Counted from the stretch's first letter, positions 18,702 through 28,010 are shown. The stretch: 64,000 nt of DNA from Natronosalvus hydrolyticus (GCA_025517525.1 JAOPJZ010000007.1:97530-161529); one strand, 5' to 3'. Notes: generated from the letters alone by a model not told the origin. Translations and numbers: made by a program.

Positions 18702-20093
18702 TTACAACCTCCGGTAGACGAAGCCGGCATCGGCGGCGTCACGTTCCTCGAGTGCGCCGGTGACGTCGATCAGTGCAGGGTTAGCTTCGAGTGCTGTGGC
18801 CATCTCCTCGAGGTCGACCGAATCGAACGCTGAGTGGGGTGTGGCAAGCATGACGGCGTCGAAGCCGTCGAACGAGAGTGAGTCCTGAACGTCGATCCCG
18901 AACGCGTCTCGAATCACGTCGTCATCAGCTAACGGATCGTATCCTTCGACGTCGACCTCGTACTCTTCGAGTGCGTCGATAACGTTGACGACCTTCGAAC
19001 TTCGAATGTCTCCAACGTCGGGTTTGTACGACAGGCCAAGAACCAGCACACGACTGTCTCGGAGCGTCTTCCCACAGCGGTTTAGTGCTTTGATCGTCAG
19101 CTCGGCCACGTACGACGGCATGGACTCGTTCACTTCGCGGCTCGTTCGGATGAGTTTCGGATCGTATCCCTCCTGTGCCGACCGGTATGCGAGGAAGTAC
19201 GGGTCGACCGGGATGCAGTGGCCACCGACCAGGCCGGGCCGGTAGTCGTGGAAGTTCCACTTGGTGCTCGCCGCCTCGAAAACGGCCGCTGGATCGATGT
19301 TTAGCTGTTCGAGCACCCTCGTGAGTTCGTTAGCAAAAGCGATGTTGAGGTCGCGCTGTGCGTTCTCGACGACTTTACAGGCCTCTGCAGCTTCGATCGA
19401 CGGTGCGCGGTGGATGCCCGCATCGACCACCGCTTCGTACAACTTCGCGATATCCTGGAGAACGCTGTCGTTCGACGCACCGACGACCTTGACGACGTCT
19501 TCGAGTCCGTGTTCGGAATCACCCGGTGTGGCTCGCTCGGGAGAGTAACCCACAAAAAACCCTTCGCCAGCGGTGAGGCCGGAGGCTTCCTCGAGGGCTG
19601 GAACGAGGACGCTGCGCGTGGAACCAGGATATACCGTCGATTCGAGAATTACCGTTGTTCCGGCGGTCATCTTCGATCCGACCGTCCTCGCTGCGCTTTC
19701 GACGTAGCTCATGTCGGGGCGGTCGTCCTCGTCGATTGGCGTTGGAACGGTGATAATGATGTAATCGCTCTGGCTGATGGCACTCGCGTTGTTCGTATAC
19801 GAGATGTCGCCGTCCTGAATGACGTCGTCCTCGAGGTCACCGGTCGTATCGACCCCCTGCTGTAATTTCTCGACTGTCGATTCGTCGATATCGTATCCGA
19901 GTACACGGTACTCCGCCTGGGCGAACCCGACTGCCAACGGGAGCCCCACGTAGCCGAGACCAACGACACAGATCGTTGCCTGTCGTGTGGACGTTTCGTC
20001 GGCGTACTCGAGGGATCCAGTATCGCCGATGCCGTACTGGCCAGAATCCTGTTTCCCGTCTCGTTTTTCGGTGTCGGTGAGTGTTGTTGTCAT
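18702..20093 (-). CDS. UDP-N-acetylhexosamine/UDP-sugar 6-dehydrogenase (WecC/WbpA/TviB type)
   Basis: 463 residues. The NAD-binding motif GLGYVG is at 45-50, EACKVVENAQRD carries the conserved lysine, and the catalytic cysteine is in GLVGGHCIPVDPYF (Cys293). The spacing fits the WecC/TviB subgroup, which oxidises UDP-N-acetylhexosamines to uronates, rather than plain UDP-glucose dehydrogenases. About 40 disordered residues precede the domain. A frame extension to 20153 is less likely. It is the first gene of a tight four-gene operon and would supply an acidic sugar for the glycan. Confidence 0.88.
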   Translation of the reverse strand: MTTTLTDTEKRDGKQDSGQYGIGDTGSLEYADETSTRQATICVVGLGYVGLPLAVGFAQAEYRVLGYDIDESTVEKLQQGVDTTGDLEDDVIQDGDISYTNNASAISQSDYIIITVPTPIDEDDRPDMSYVESAARTVGSKMTAGTTVILESTVYPGSTRSVLVPALEEASGLTAGEGFFVGYSPERATPGDSEHGLEDVVKVVGASNDSVLQDIAKLYEAVVDAGIHRAPSIEAAEACKVVENAQRDLNIAFANELTRVLEQLNIDPAAVFEAASTKWNFHDYRPGLVGGHCIPVDPYFLAYRSAQEGYDPKLIRTSREVNESMPSYVAELTIKALNRCGKTLRDSRVLVLGLSYKPDVGDIRSSKVVNVIDALEEYEVDVEGYDPLADDDVIRDAFGIDVQDSLSFDGFDAVMLATPHSAFDSVDLEEMATALEANPALIDVTGALEERDAADAGFVYRRL

Positions 20094-20442
20094 GGGTGGT
20101 GTGTCGATTCGTTCACACAACCGCTTGCGTCGGCCCGCTTGCAGCGGTATCACGTGATCGGCTGTGCGTTCCTCGACTTCGCCAAGTCAGTGGGGGCGGT
20201 TTACTATATCTCGAATAAACTGTTGCAATCGTGAGACGGTTCGATAGAGGGGTTTTATGGCCGTTCTCGCGCCCGATTTCGGCGTATCGGCTCCGGAAAG
20301 GTCGCGTGCGCTTATATCGGGGTTAAACAGACCTGTATGGGTCTATAATGAAGGCACTATACCCCACACTCTCGAGTGCGGTCGGCGAACTCACCCAGTG
20401 TGACTCGGTCAGCTGCCGGCCGCGGTAGAACCGCGACAACAT
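20094..20442. other. Divergent promoter region, no gene seen
   Basis: This 349-base gap separates the minus-strand dehydrogenase operon from the plus-strand winged-helix gene. TATA-like stretches are visible for the minus strand (around 20200-20215, TTTACTATATC on the plus strand). For the plus strand there is GCTTATATCG near 20310. I see no conserved reading frame. Confidence 0.4.
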
Positions 20443-21081
20443 ATGGTATCCAACGTCCCGTTCGAAACCGAATTCGCAATCGTATCCACCACCCTGTCCG
20501 ATGCGGGTTCGGTTTCGGCTAGCTATCTCCACGCACACGCCATCGTAGTGGGAACATCCCTTTCCCGGATTCGAGACCCTCCCGGGGGGATCTCCTGGCT
20601 CCACTTTCTTGGCAGCGGGTGGGACGTAGCCCTGATCGCGGTTCTATTCTTGCTGATTAGTGGCCTCGTTGGGCTTCGTATTCGAGCAGTTGCCACGAAA
20701 CGCGAGGTCGAGGACCGCGTTCAGTCGCTGGTCCCAGAGGCCGACGATGAATCGGCACAGACGACTCACTCACAAACAACTACTCACCAGGAGTTCGAAC
20801 AGTACCTCTCGCCCGATACCCCACCCGAACTGCTGAGCGATGAAGGGAAGGTGGTCAGACTGCTCGTCGAAAACCACGGTCAAATTCGCCAGCATCAGAT
20901 CACGGAAGAAACTGGCTGGTCGAAGTCGAAGGTCAGTCGCATCTGCTCGCAGATGCACGAAGACGAGACGATCGAAAAGCAGTCAGTCGGGCGAGAGAAC
21001 GTCATTACGCTGTCCGAAATCAGAGGCACGATTACCGACGACGGCCTCGCTTCCGAGGCCGTCGAGCATCCACTTCCATGA
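20443..21081 (+). CDS. Membrane-anchored winged-helix regulator (DUF7343-like)
   Basis: 212 residues. An N-terminal region with a hydrophobic helix at about 66-86 anchors the protein, and an acidic linker follows. A C-terminal winged helix (about 130-200) has GKVVRLLVENHGQIRQHQITEETGWSKSKVSRI, a clear MarR-like helix-turn-helix. Haloarchaea have many such proteins with an N-terminal sensor or anchor. Its position between the dehydrogenase operon and glmS suggests it senses envelope state and controls glycan genes, which is inference. Confidence 0.75.
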   Translation: MVSNVPFETEFAIVSTTLSDAGSVSASYLHAHAIVVGTSLSRIRDPPGGISWLHFLGSGWDVALIAVLFLLISGLVGLRIRAVATKREVEDRVQSLVPEADDESAQTTHSQTTTHQEFEQYLSPDTPPELLSDEGKVVRLLVENHGQIRQHQITEETGWSKSKVSRICSQMHEDETIEKQSVGRENVITLSEIRGTITDDGLASEAVEHPLP

Positions 21082-21282
21082 TTGGGTATGGGCTGTCACC
21101 GGCGACGGCTATCCAACCACCACACCGCCGTTACCGGTGACGGTCCCCTTGCACTCTGACGATTCCTGGCATCGACGACCACTGGTTCTGCTTGTGGTGT
21201 TGCCTCGAGTGACAGCCATTGCCAACGGTATCGAAGGCAGTCGCAAGTTCGTCGTATCGGGCGTCGGACGGATGCACAAGAT

Positions 21283-21360
21283 AGTAGCCATTGAAACGAT
21301 TTACATACCTACCGCGATGCACTCTTGCGATAGGGTGTACAATGACTTTCAATGGCTACT
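21283..21360 (+). repeat. 78-bp inverted-repeat element, copy 2
   Basis: The ends AGTAGCCATTGAAA and TTTCAATGGCTACT are perfect inverted repeats of 14 bases. The element has exactly the same length as the copy at 11070-11147 and lies in the opposite orientation. The two copies flank about 10 kb of glycan genes. The middle diverges more than the ends. It is probably a non-autonomous mobile element. Confidence 0.78.
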
Positions 21361-21705
21361 GTAGTACCCCTGACGGACGTCCGCCACAAGTGAGGAGGTA
21401 TTTCTTGAGCCAGAGAGGAACTAGTCCGGTACAGTGTCGAATTTAAGCCCCTGATAAGCGACTCGAGGAGAGGTCACAGACCCACCTGTCTCACTGACAG
21501 ACCCTGTCTACTGTCGAACTCCGAGGTGAACGCAAGCGTCGATGGCGAGCGGTTGCGAAGCCGTGAATTGCAGGCGCTGAAACCGTCCTTCCGATTATAC
21601 CGTCGATAGCGACAGTCTTACCCGTCCTATAGTAATGGACGCTGTCTGTTTTGGTGGGTGTAGCGACCCGCGACTCCAGTGATGGATTGCGGGAGACAAA
21701 CAACT
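21361..21705. other. Intergenic region upstream of glmS, no gene seen
   Basis: This gap of about 345 bases lies between the second 78-bp repeat and the short coupled frame before glmS. I see no convincing reading frame or RNA. It must contain the glmS promoter, but no single TATA box stands out. Confidence 0.3.
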
Positions 21706-21849
21706 ATGACACGAACCAGTACTGCAGTCCGGCACGAAAACTTGAACCGCGGTGTATCCAGCCCAGCTGTCGATCACCCTGCTGTCTCCGCGTCGGTAGA
21801 TAGTGTGACGTGGTTTGCGGTGGCTTCTCGAACGGAGGTGAACGGCTAA
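21706..21849 (+). CDS. Possible 47-residue small protein coupled to glmS
   Basis: The ATG at 21706 opens a 47-codon frame (MTRTSTAVRHENLNRG...) ending in TAA, whose last base is the A of the glmS start (TAATG). Such one-base overlaps mark translational coupling elsewhere in this window. However, third-position GC is lower than in true neighbours and no family is recognised, so it may be a leader frame or chance. Confidence 0.3.
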   Translation: MTRTSTAVRHENLNRGVSSPAVDHPAVSASVDSVTWFAVASRTEVNG

Positions 21850-23657
21850 TGTGTGGTATCATCGCGCGTATTGGCCAGGGGGAAGCCGCAGATACGCTCC
21901 TTTCGGGGCTGGAGAACCTCGAGTACCGTGGCTACGACTCGGCTGGTATCGCCGTTCAGAACGGCTCCGGTGTCAAGGTTCACAAGACGGCTGGCGAAGT
22001 ATCCGACCTCAAATCGACTCTGGAGACTCGTCCCCACGGAAACGTTGGAATCGGCCATACGCGATGGAGTACCCATGGCCCGCCGACCGACGAAAACGCA
22101 CATCCCCATACCGACATGGCGGGCGACGTTGCCGTCGTCCACAACGGCATCATCGACAACTACGACGAGCTCAGGACGGAACTCACGGCGAAGGGCCACG
22201 AGTTCGAAAGCGATACCGACACGGAAGTGATTCCACACCTCATCGACGAGTACCTGCGGTCTGCTACTGATACCGAGCAGGCGGTTCGACAGGCCGTCGA
22301 GACTCTCGAGGGGAGCTACGCTCTCGCCGCCATCGTCGACGGTGAGGAACGCGTTTACGCGGCACGCAAAGGCTCACCGCTCGTTCTCGGCCTCGACGAC
22401 GAGGAGTGGTTCCTTGCGAGTGACGTCCCGGCGTTTCTCGATCACACCGACCAGGTCATTTACCTCGAGGACGGCGACCTGGTCGTCCTCGAGCCGGACA
22501 CGTATCGAATCATGGACTTGCAGGGGAACACGCGCGAGCGATCGATCGATACCGTCGACTGGGACCCCGAAGATGCCGGGAAAGGGGCCTACGACCACTA
22601 CATGCTCAAAGAGATTCACAGTCAGCCGACTGCGCTTTCGAATACGATCGAAGGCCGGATTCAGGACGGGGAGGTGACGTTCGAAGCCCTTCCAGCAGGA
22701 ACCTTTGAAGGTATCGAAACCGTCCAGTTCGTCGCCTGTGGAACGTCTTATCACGCCGCGATGTACGGCGGGCAGTTGTTGCGCGCGGCCGACATCAGGA
22801 CGGAGGTCGTTCGTGCGAGCGAGTACGAGTCGGCCTCCGGACCCGTCGACGAAACCACGCTCGTCGTCGCAGTGACCCAGAGCGGTGAGACTGCCGACAC
22901 CCTCGATGCACTCCGTACAGGAGCTGACCACGGTGCCCGAACGCTCGCTGTCACGAACGTCGTGGGCTCTACGGCAGCCCGTGAAGCCGATGAAGCGGTC
23001 TATATCAGGGCCGGCCCGGAGGTCGGCGTCGCAGCGACGAAGACCTACTCCTCACAGGCGGTCAGCCTCGCGTTGCTTACCCAGCGTCTCGCGGACGACG
23101 TGGCGCATGCGACGCCCGCCGATGATCGAGCGGAGATGCTCGATACGCTCGCTGACCTTCCGGATCACCTCGAGCAGATCCTCGAGCAGAATGCGGCCGA
23201 AACCCTCGCCCAGGAGACTATCGACAGCGAGTCGTACTTCTTCATCGGGAACGGGCTCGGCCATTCGGTCGCCCTCGAGGGTGCATTGAAATTCAAAGAG
23301 ATCACGTACGAACACGCCGAAGGCTTCGCTTCTGGTCAACTCAAACACGGTCCACTCGCGCTGGTTACGGAGAACTCGCCGGTGATCGCCGTGTCGACCG
23401 GTGGAGACGACGAGAAGACGAAGACGAACGCCCTCGAGGCCCAGTCTCGCGGTGCTCCAATCGTAGCCATTGGTCCGGACGATACGCCGTTGACTGATAT
23501 CGCGGATACCCACCTCTCGATTCCCGAGACACACCCCGTCTGGGGAGGCCTGCTCGCAAACGTTCAGCTTCAACTGTTCGCTTACCACGCCGCAAAGCAA
23601 CTCGACCGCCCGATCGATAAGCCACGGAATCTGGCGAAAAGTGTTACCGTCGAATAA
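21849..23657 (+). CDS. glmS: Glutamine--fructose-6-phosphate aminotransferase (isomerizing)
   Basis: 602 residues. It begins MCGIIARIG, so Cys2 is the N-terminal glutaminase nucleophile. HTRWSTHGPPTDENAHPH and HNGIIDN complete the Ntn domain (about 1-225). Two SIS domains follow (about 275-420 and 450-590), with CGTSYHA, QSGETADT and a C-terminal NLAKSVTVE as in GlmS. It makes glucosamine-6-phosphate, the entry to UDP-GlcNAc, and so feeds the acetylhexosamine dehydrogenase and glycosyltransferases of this locus. GGAGGTG eight bases upstream fixes the start at 21849 over the longer frame. Confidence 0.96.
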   Translation: MCGIIARIGQGEAADTLLSGLENLEYRGYDSAGIAVQNGSGVKVHKTAGEVSDLKSTLETRPHGNVGIGHTRWSTHGPPTDENAHPHTDMAGDVAVVHNGIIDNYDELRTELTAKGHEFESDTDTEVIPHLIDEYLRSATDTEQAVRQAVETLEGSYALAAIVDGEERVYAARKGSPLVLGLDDEEWFLASDVPAFLDHTDQVIYLEDGDLVVLEPDTYRIMDLQGNTRERSIDTVDWDPEDAGKGAYDHYMLKEIHSQPTALSNTIEGRIQDGEVTFEALPAGTFEGIETVQFVACGTSYHAAMYGGQLLRAADIRTEVVRASEYESASGPVDETTLVVAVTQSGETADTLDALRTGADHGARTLAVTNVVGSTAAREADEAVYIRAGPEVGVAATKTYSSQAVSLALLTQRLADDVAHATPADDRAEMLDTLADLPDHLEQILEQNAAETLAQETIDSESYFFIGNGLGHSVALEGALKFKEITYEHAEGFASGQLKHGPLALVTENSPVIAVSTGGDDEKTKTNALEAQSRGAPIVAIGPDDTPLTDIADTHLSIPETHPVWGGLLANVQLQLFAYHAAKQLDRPIDKPRNLAKSVTVE

Positions 23658-23705
23658 CGACACCTCGAGGGGTTCGTGTCCGGTATCACTCGCCGCCGCA
23701 CGCTG

Positions 23706-23738
23706 CTATCTTTTTACTACCTTCTTACTATCTTTTAA
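23706..23738 (+). terminator. T-rich terminator after glmS
   Basis: About 50 bases past the stop, a run of T tracts (CTTTTTACT, CCTTCTTACT, ATCTTTTA) sits in otherwise GC-rich DNA. Archaeal polymerases stop at such tracts without needing a hairpin. Confidence 0.6.
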
Positions 23739-24665
23739 GTACCCAAAGGCCCGACCCCGGTCAATAGGTGAACGGGACGAAACCCACACTCGAGGTCGAT
23801 GGTGCCGACCACGTAACCTAGTCGGGCACCCGACGGTGCGGTGTGTGCTCGAGCCCTCACAACGAACCCACGCACGGAATCCACACGACTCGAACACCGA
23901 TGACGCAACGTCGCGGAGTTCCATGCCGACTTCAACCGTTTTCGAGTCCTTTTCCACAGGATTTCATAGCCGAGGCTGAGTACTCCGTCAGGCGTCGACG
24001 TGCGAACCGAACCCGACAATCGTTATCGGTTCGGCCCACACGTTCAGGCGTGACGAACCTCTGGGCGTCCATCTCGTAGTGGTCGACGCTCTCGAATGTA
24101 CGGTCGGATCGAACTCGAGGGGCCTGCTCGAAGCCGGGGAGCAGAGAAGGGACGTTTTTCCCGCCTCCTCGAGCAAACCCCTGTAGTGAAAGACTCGAAC
24201 TCCCTCGCTACCGATCCAAAAGAGTGGACTGGCTGGTCGTGGTTGCGAAGCCCCGATGGAAAAATCATCGACTCTGACAGGGTTGGTTGTCGTCTCTTCC
24301 CAGTCAGCGAGCACCTCGCTTCGTCGATAACCGATCTACAGTGACAACAATCCCTATACAAAGGAACCGTCCGTCGTGTGGGTGTCAAGAAACACTCACG
24401 ATGTGGATGCGATCGAACCGTTGTTTCCTTCGGTTTACAAAGCGCGTTCGCGAGGTCACAGAAATGTAAGGAGAGCCCACGGCTTTGGCTGTGGCAGGAA
24501 GTCGATACCTCGCGGACTGTTAGACGGAATTTGTACACGTCATTGGGGGTGGAACCCATCTGTTCACTGGCACGAAATGCCCGATCGTACGGATAGCGAG
24601 ACCCAAGGTCCAACGGACTCCTCGAGCAGCTAACGGTGTCTGCCGCGAGCGAGAAGGTGGGTAGT
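23739..24665. other. Long gene-free region with an IS200/IS605-like end hairpin
   Basis: No frame in this 930-base stretch resembles a protein; the longest (minus strand 24044-24613) is rich in Cys, Arg and Ser and looks like chance. At 24471-24497 the sequence GAGAGCCCACGGC...GGCTGTGG resembles the hairpin at the right end of haloarchaeal IS200/IS605 elements. It is preceded by a short frame ending in TAA, where the tnpB end would be expected. This is probably the scar of a decayed element. Confidence 0.4.
24477..24494 (+). repeat. Hairpin resembling an IS200/IS605 right end
   Basis: The arms CCACGGC and GCTGTGG pair around a short loop with one G-T wobble. The motif AGCCCACGGCTT is shared with the better-preserved hairpin at 42447-42466. 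No transposase gene adjoins it. Confidence 0.45.
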
Positions 24666-25712
24666 TCACTCGGACTCGAGTGTCAGCGTAATCGTTTCGT
24701 CGTCACCGTCGATTTCGACCGTCGTGGACGCTTCCTCGTACCCATCAGCATCGGCCGCAACCGTGTACTCGTCGTCCTCGAGGTCTTCGAACCGTACTTC
24801 ACCGTCGTCGTCAGTTTCGCCGCTATCATCGGCCGTCCCGAGGAAGGTCGGGTTGAGTTCGACAGTAGCGTCCTCGATTGCGTTCCCATCCTCGTCTTCG
24901 ACGATCACCGTCAAGGTGTGCGTCTCATCCGCGTCGTCGCTGTCATCGTCGTCGCTGTCATCGTCGTCGCTGTCGTCGTCGTCGCTGTCATCGTCGTCGC
25001 TGTCATCGTCGTCACTGTCATCGTCGTCACTGTCATCGTCGTCACTTCGTTCTTCGAGTGTTAGCGTGACCGTTTCGTTCTCCCCATCGATCTCGGCGGT
25101 TTCTTCAGCGTCCTCGTAGCCGTCTACGTTCGTCGTAACGGTGTACTCACCGTCGTCGAGTCCCTCGAACGTCGCCTGGCCGTCTTCGATACGCTGTTCA
25201 TCGCCAGTGAGGATGCCGTTACTGAGTTCGACCGTTCCATTGTCGATTGGATCGCCGTCTTCGTCCTCTACGAACACTGTCAACGTGTGGGTCTCGTCAT
25301 CGCCGTCGTCCGCGCCACTGTCATCGTCGTCAGTGTCGTCATCGTCGCCGCTGTCACTTCCGTCACTATCGTCTATTCCGTCATCAGCAGTGTCTTCTTC
25401 GTGGTCATCACCTTCCGTACCGTCGCCATCACCACTATCGTCATCGACGGGGTCATCTCCTTCGTCGGATTCTTCGGTGTCGCCTGTCGAATCGGTCGAA
25501 TCGTCGCTGACTGGCTCGTCGGTGTCGTTATCATCGACACCACCGTCAAACTCGTCACTGACCGATCCGAGCGCACCGGCGATAGAGCCACCGCTCGCAG
25601 CGAGTATCAATCCGGCAACCAAGAGGACGATGCCGCTCACGGTGAGCAGCACCTGGACACTGGTTTGAATCGATCGGGCGTTCGTCCGTTGATTGTTGAC
25701 GTTTCGGCTCAT
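24666..25712 (-). CDS. Membrane-anchored acidic surface protein with two PEGA/CarboxypepD_reg-like domains and a DDDDS repeat linker
   Basis: 348 residues. An N-terminal hydrophobic helix (about 20-48) acts as anchor or signal. A very acidic stretch (about 55-140) is followed by domain 1 (about 143-213: HTLTVFVEDEDG...VTLTLEE), a linker of about seven SDDDD units, and domain 2 (about 263-348: HTLTVIVEDEDG...ITLTLESE). The two domains are clearly homologous to each other and resemble carboxypeptidase-regulatory/PEGA beta-sandwiches. It is probably a cell-surface stalk or adhesin-like protein. No enzyme motif is present. Confidence 0.75.
   Translation of the reverse strand: MSRNVNNQRTNARSIQTSVQVLLTVSGIVLLVAGLILAASGGSIAGALGSVSDEFDGGVDDNDTDEPVSDDSTDSTGDTEESDEGDDPVDDDSGDGDGTEGDDHEEDTADDGIDDSDGSDSGDDDDTDDDDSGADDGDDETHTLTVFVEDEDGDPIDNGTVELSNGILTGDEQRIEDGQATFEGLDDGEYTVTTNVDGYEDAEETAEIDGENETVTLTLEERSDDDDSDDDDSDDDDSDDDDSDDDDSDDDDSDDDDSDDADETHTLTVIVEDEDGNAIEDATVELNPTFLGTADDSGETDDDGEVRFEDLEDDEYTVAADADGYEEASTTVEIDGDDETITLTLESE
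24933..25049 (-). repeat. 15-bp coding tandem repeat (SDDDD units)
   Basis: About seven copies of a 15-base unit encode Ser-Asp-Asp-Asp-Asp. Copies differ by single third-position changes (CTG/ACTG and TCA/TCG variants), so the tract is suited to length change by slippage or recombination. Confidence 0.85.
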
Positions 25713-26020
25713 TGTAGATCACAAAGCAGTAAGGGTGACTAGAAACGCTCCGTCCACACGACAGCCTCGAGGTTCGATCGGCCATCCGTGTTGAATCGGC
25801 GGATTTCGTCACGAGGCGACGGCTGTCCGCCAGCGTGCCGGCTCGAGTGAGACACCGGTCGTGCACAAAACCAGCCCTGCTCGTTTCGGGGTTGATCGAC
25901 AGCCTGGTGTGTACTCATTACGCGATAGTTTTTCCACTCGGTAGTTCACTATGGTGCTGTTAAACCGTTTCACGAGCCAAATTTTCCGAAATGGTCGCAC
26001 ACACAACCTATCGGTTCACA
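25713..26020. other. Intergenic region, nothing recognised
   Basis: This gap of 308 bases separates the surface protein from the 3' end of the dehydrogenase gene. I see only the promoter zone of the surface-protein gene on the minus strand and no reading frame or repeat. Confidence 0.35.
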
Positions 26021-26836
26021 CTATCCTGACCCGGTCCAGAGCCGCTTTGCGAGTCGCCCGCCGAGCCAGGCCGGTAGCAGCCTCGAGAGTCGATATCGAA
26101 TCCGATTTCGCCAACCGGGAACCACGACCCGCTTGCCATCCATGAGCCCGTCGTACCCGACTCGAGCGACGGTTTTGGGAGACATCAACTCGCCGTCAGC
26201 GACGGCTGACCGTTCCATGCCGCCCCGTTCCATGAACCCGGTCTCGGTTTCGCCGGGACAGAGCGCGGTCACCGTGACGGGCGTCTCCGCGAGTTCGTCG
26301 GCCAACGCGAGCGAAAACGAGTGGACGTAGGCTTTGCTCCCGCCGTAGACGGCGGCCGTGGGAACGGGAACGACGCCGGCTAGCGATGCCGTGTTGAGTA
26401 TTCGTCCCCGACCGCGCTCGAGCATGCCGGGGAGAAATCGGTCGGTCAGTGCCGTAAGCGCCTCGACGTTGAGTCTGAGCAGTCGCCGTTCGTCCTCGAA
26501 CGTCGTCTCGCTGAAGTGGCCGTACACCGGAACACCCGCGTTGTTGACCAGGATCTCGAGCGGGTGCTCGAGCGCAGCCACTCGATTTTCGACGTGGTCG
26601 ATGGCTCCCTCGTCGGTGAGGTCGACGACGATACTGTCGCTAACCGTTCCGGGTTCCGTTGCGAGCATCGATTCGACCGCCTCGAGGCCCCTTTCGTCGA
26701 TATCGACCAGCACCAGATCGTGGCCGTTGGCCGCGAACACCCGTGCGAGTTCCCGGCCAATACCACTCGCCGCGCCGGTGAGCAGGGTCAGTCCCTTCGA
26801 GGTGGGTGTCACCTGGCAACCCTCGAATTCGTCCAT
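26021..26836 (-). CDS. Short-chain dehydrogenase/reductase (SDR)
   Basis: 271 residues from the ATG at 26836, which has GAGAGGA just upstream. It has the cofactor motif TGAASGIGRE, LVDIDERG for NAD(P) choice, NNAGV, and the catalytic Ser...YGGSKAY (Tyr-x-x-x-Lys). The LCPGETETGF segment after the active site is typical of DltE/YqjQ-like oxidoreductases. It ends in a basic hydrophobic tail (RNRIRYRLSRLLPAWLGG). The substrate is unknown. It is divergent from the prepilin peptidase gene. Confidence 0.88.
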   Translation of the reverse strand: MDEFEGCQVTPTSKGLTLLTGAASGIGRELARVFAANGHDLVLVDIDERGLEAVESMLATEPGTVSDSIVVDLTDEGAIDHVENRVAALEHPLEILVNNAGVPVYGHFSETTFEDERRLLRLNVEALTALTDRFLPGMLERGRGRILNTASLAGVVPVPTAAVYGGSKAYVHSFSLALADELAETPVTVTALCPGETETGFMERGGMERSAVADGELMSPKTVARVGYDGLMDGKRVVVPGWRNRIRYRLSRLLPAWLGGRLAKRLWTGSG

Positions 26837-26964
26837 ATCCTCTCGTTTCACCCGGGACTGAAAAACGTTCACAGGCACTCGAGGTGCCAATACCAACTGA
26901 TTCGGTGCTGAGCCGCTTCGGGCGAGCCGTAACACTGACGATACCGGCGGACGCGAACACGCAC

Positions 26965-28005
26965 GTGTACGATCTCGTATCCATCGCGTCGACGCCCGAC
27001 CTGTTGCGTCTGGTCGTCGTCCCGGTGTTCGCCTGGGCGGCGATCCGGGATATCAAAACCCGGCGTATCTCGAGCGATCTCTGGATTCCGCTGACGGCGC
27101 TCGCGACACTCCTGTTCTTCTGGGACGGCTGGGTCGCCTACCGGGCAGGCGGATTCGCCTGGTCGCACGACTTTGTGATACCGGCGGCGATGAGTCTGGG
27201 GCTGGTCGTCCCCATCGCGTACCTGTTCTGGTGGTTCGGCGGTTTCGGCGGGGCAGACGCCAAGGCGTTGCTCGTCCTCGCGCTGTTGTTCCCGACGTAT
27301 CCCGTTTATATTATCGGGTCGACGGCATTCCCCATCATCGAGCCACCCATCGCGAGTGCGTTCTCGCTCACCATTCTGACAAACGCCGTGCTGGTGGGTG
27401 CGTTGATCCCGGTCGCCCTCGCCGTCCGGAACGCCATTGCGGGACGATTTGGCCGAGTCATGTTCATCGGCTGGCTAACTGAGTGGACGGCGATTCCCAC
27501 GACCCACGGTCGTCTGCTCGAGATGCCCGACGGCGGCACGCGCCACGGACTCGATCTCGACGCCCTCCGAATGTATCTTCGCTGGCGTGGCTGCTCACTC
27601 GAGTCGCTGCGCGCCGACCCCGGCCGGTATCGCGACCCCGACTCGCTGCCGGCGGAACCGAACCCACCGACGGATGGTGCAGTGAACGCCACCGCAGCCG
27701 ATGGCGGCTCGCGGACGCCAGTGGAGACACACTCATCGGAGCCACTCGAGGGGGACGACTTGGCTTCTTCGGCAGAGACAGGCCCCCAGTCGTACGACGA
27801 CCCCTGGGGTGCTGCGGCGTTTCTCGAGGACATCGAGGGGACGGCCTACGGCACCGACCCCGAAACCCTGCGCGATGGCCTCGAGGTACTGGTCGAACGC
27901 GACGTCGTCTGGGTTTCACCGGGGACGCCGTTTCTGGTGCCGGTCTTTCTCGGATTGGTCTGTGCACTCGTCTACGGTGACCTGCTGTTGAGCGTGTTGC
28001 TCTAA
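26965..28005 (+). CDS. A24 family prepilin/preflagellin peptidase
   Basis: About 346 residues from a GTG at 26965; GTG/ATG codons further upstream in the same frame (to 26806) are possible but would run into the divergent gene. The first catalytic aspartate is in AIRDIKTRRIS and the second in FGGFGGADAK, the GxGD-type motif of archaeal FlaK/PibD enzymes. Six membrane segments lie before residue about 170. A hydrophilic region of about 140 residues and a last membrane helix follow. It processes type IV pilin-like signal peptides of archaella, pili and adhesins. Confidence 0.85.
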   Translation: MYDLVSIASTPDLLRLVVVPVFAWAAIRDIKTRRISSDLWIPLTALATLLFFWDGWVAYRAGGFAWSHDFVIPAAMSLGLVVPIAYLFWWFGGFGGADAKALLVLALLFPTYPVYIIGSTAFPIIEPPIASAFSLTILTNAVLVGALIPVALAVRNAIAGRFGRVMFIGWLTEWTAIPTTHGRLLEMPDGGTRHGLDLDALRMYLRWRGCSLESLRADPGRYRDPDSLPAEPNPPTDGAVNATAADGGSRTPVETHSSEPLEGDDLASSAETGPQSYDDPWGAAAFLEDIEGTAYGTDPETLRDGLEVLVERDVVWVSPGTPFLVPVFLGLVCALVYGDLLLSVLL

Positions 28006-28010
28006 AATCG

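Noticed and set aside
24044..24613. 189-codon open frame on the minus strand in the gap after glmS
   Set aside because: The residue pattern (clusters of Cys, Arg, Ser, no hydrophobic core) is unlike haloarchaeal proteins and the frame overlaps an IS-type hairpin; treated as chance.
24933..25049. Tandem repeat considered as a CRISPR array
   Set aside because: Units are 15 bp, contiguous, without spacers, and encode SDDDD in frame; no cas gene is present.
24636..25064. Plus-strand frame with long Val-Ile repeats
   Set aside because: It is the antisense reading of the acidic protein's DDDDS tandem repeat.
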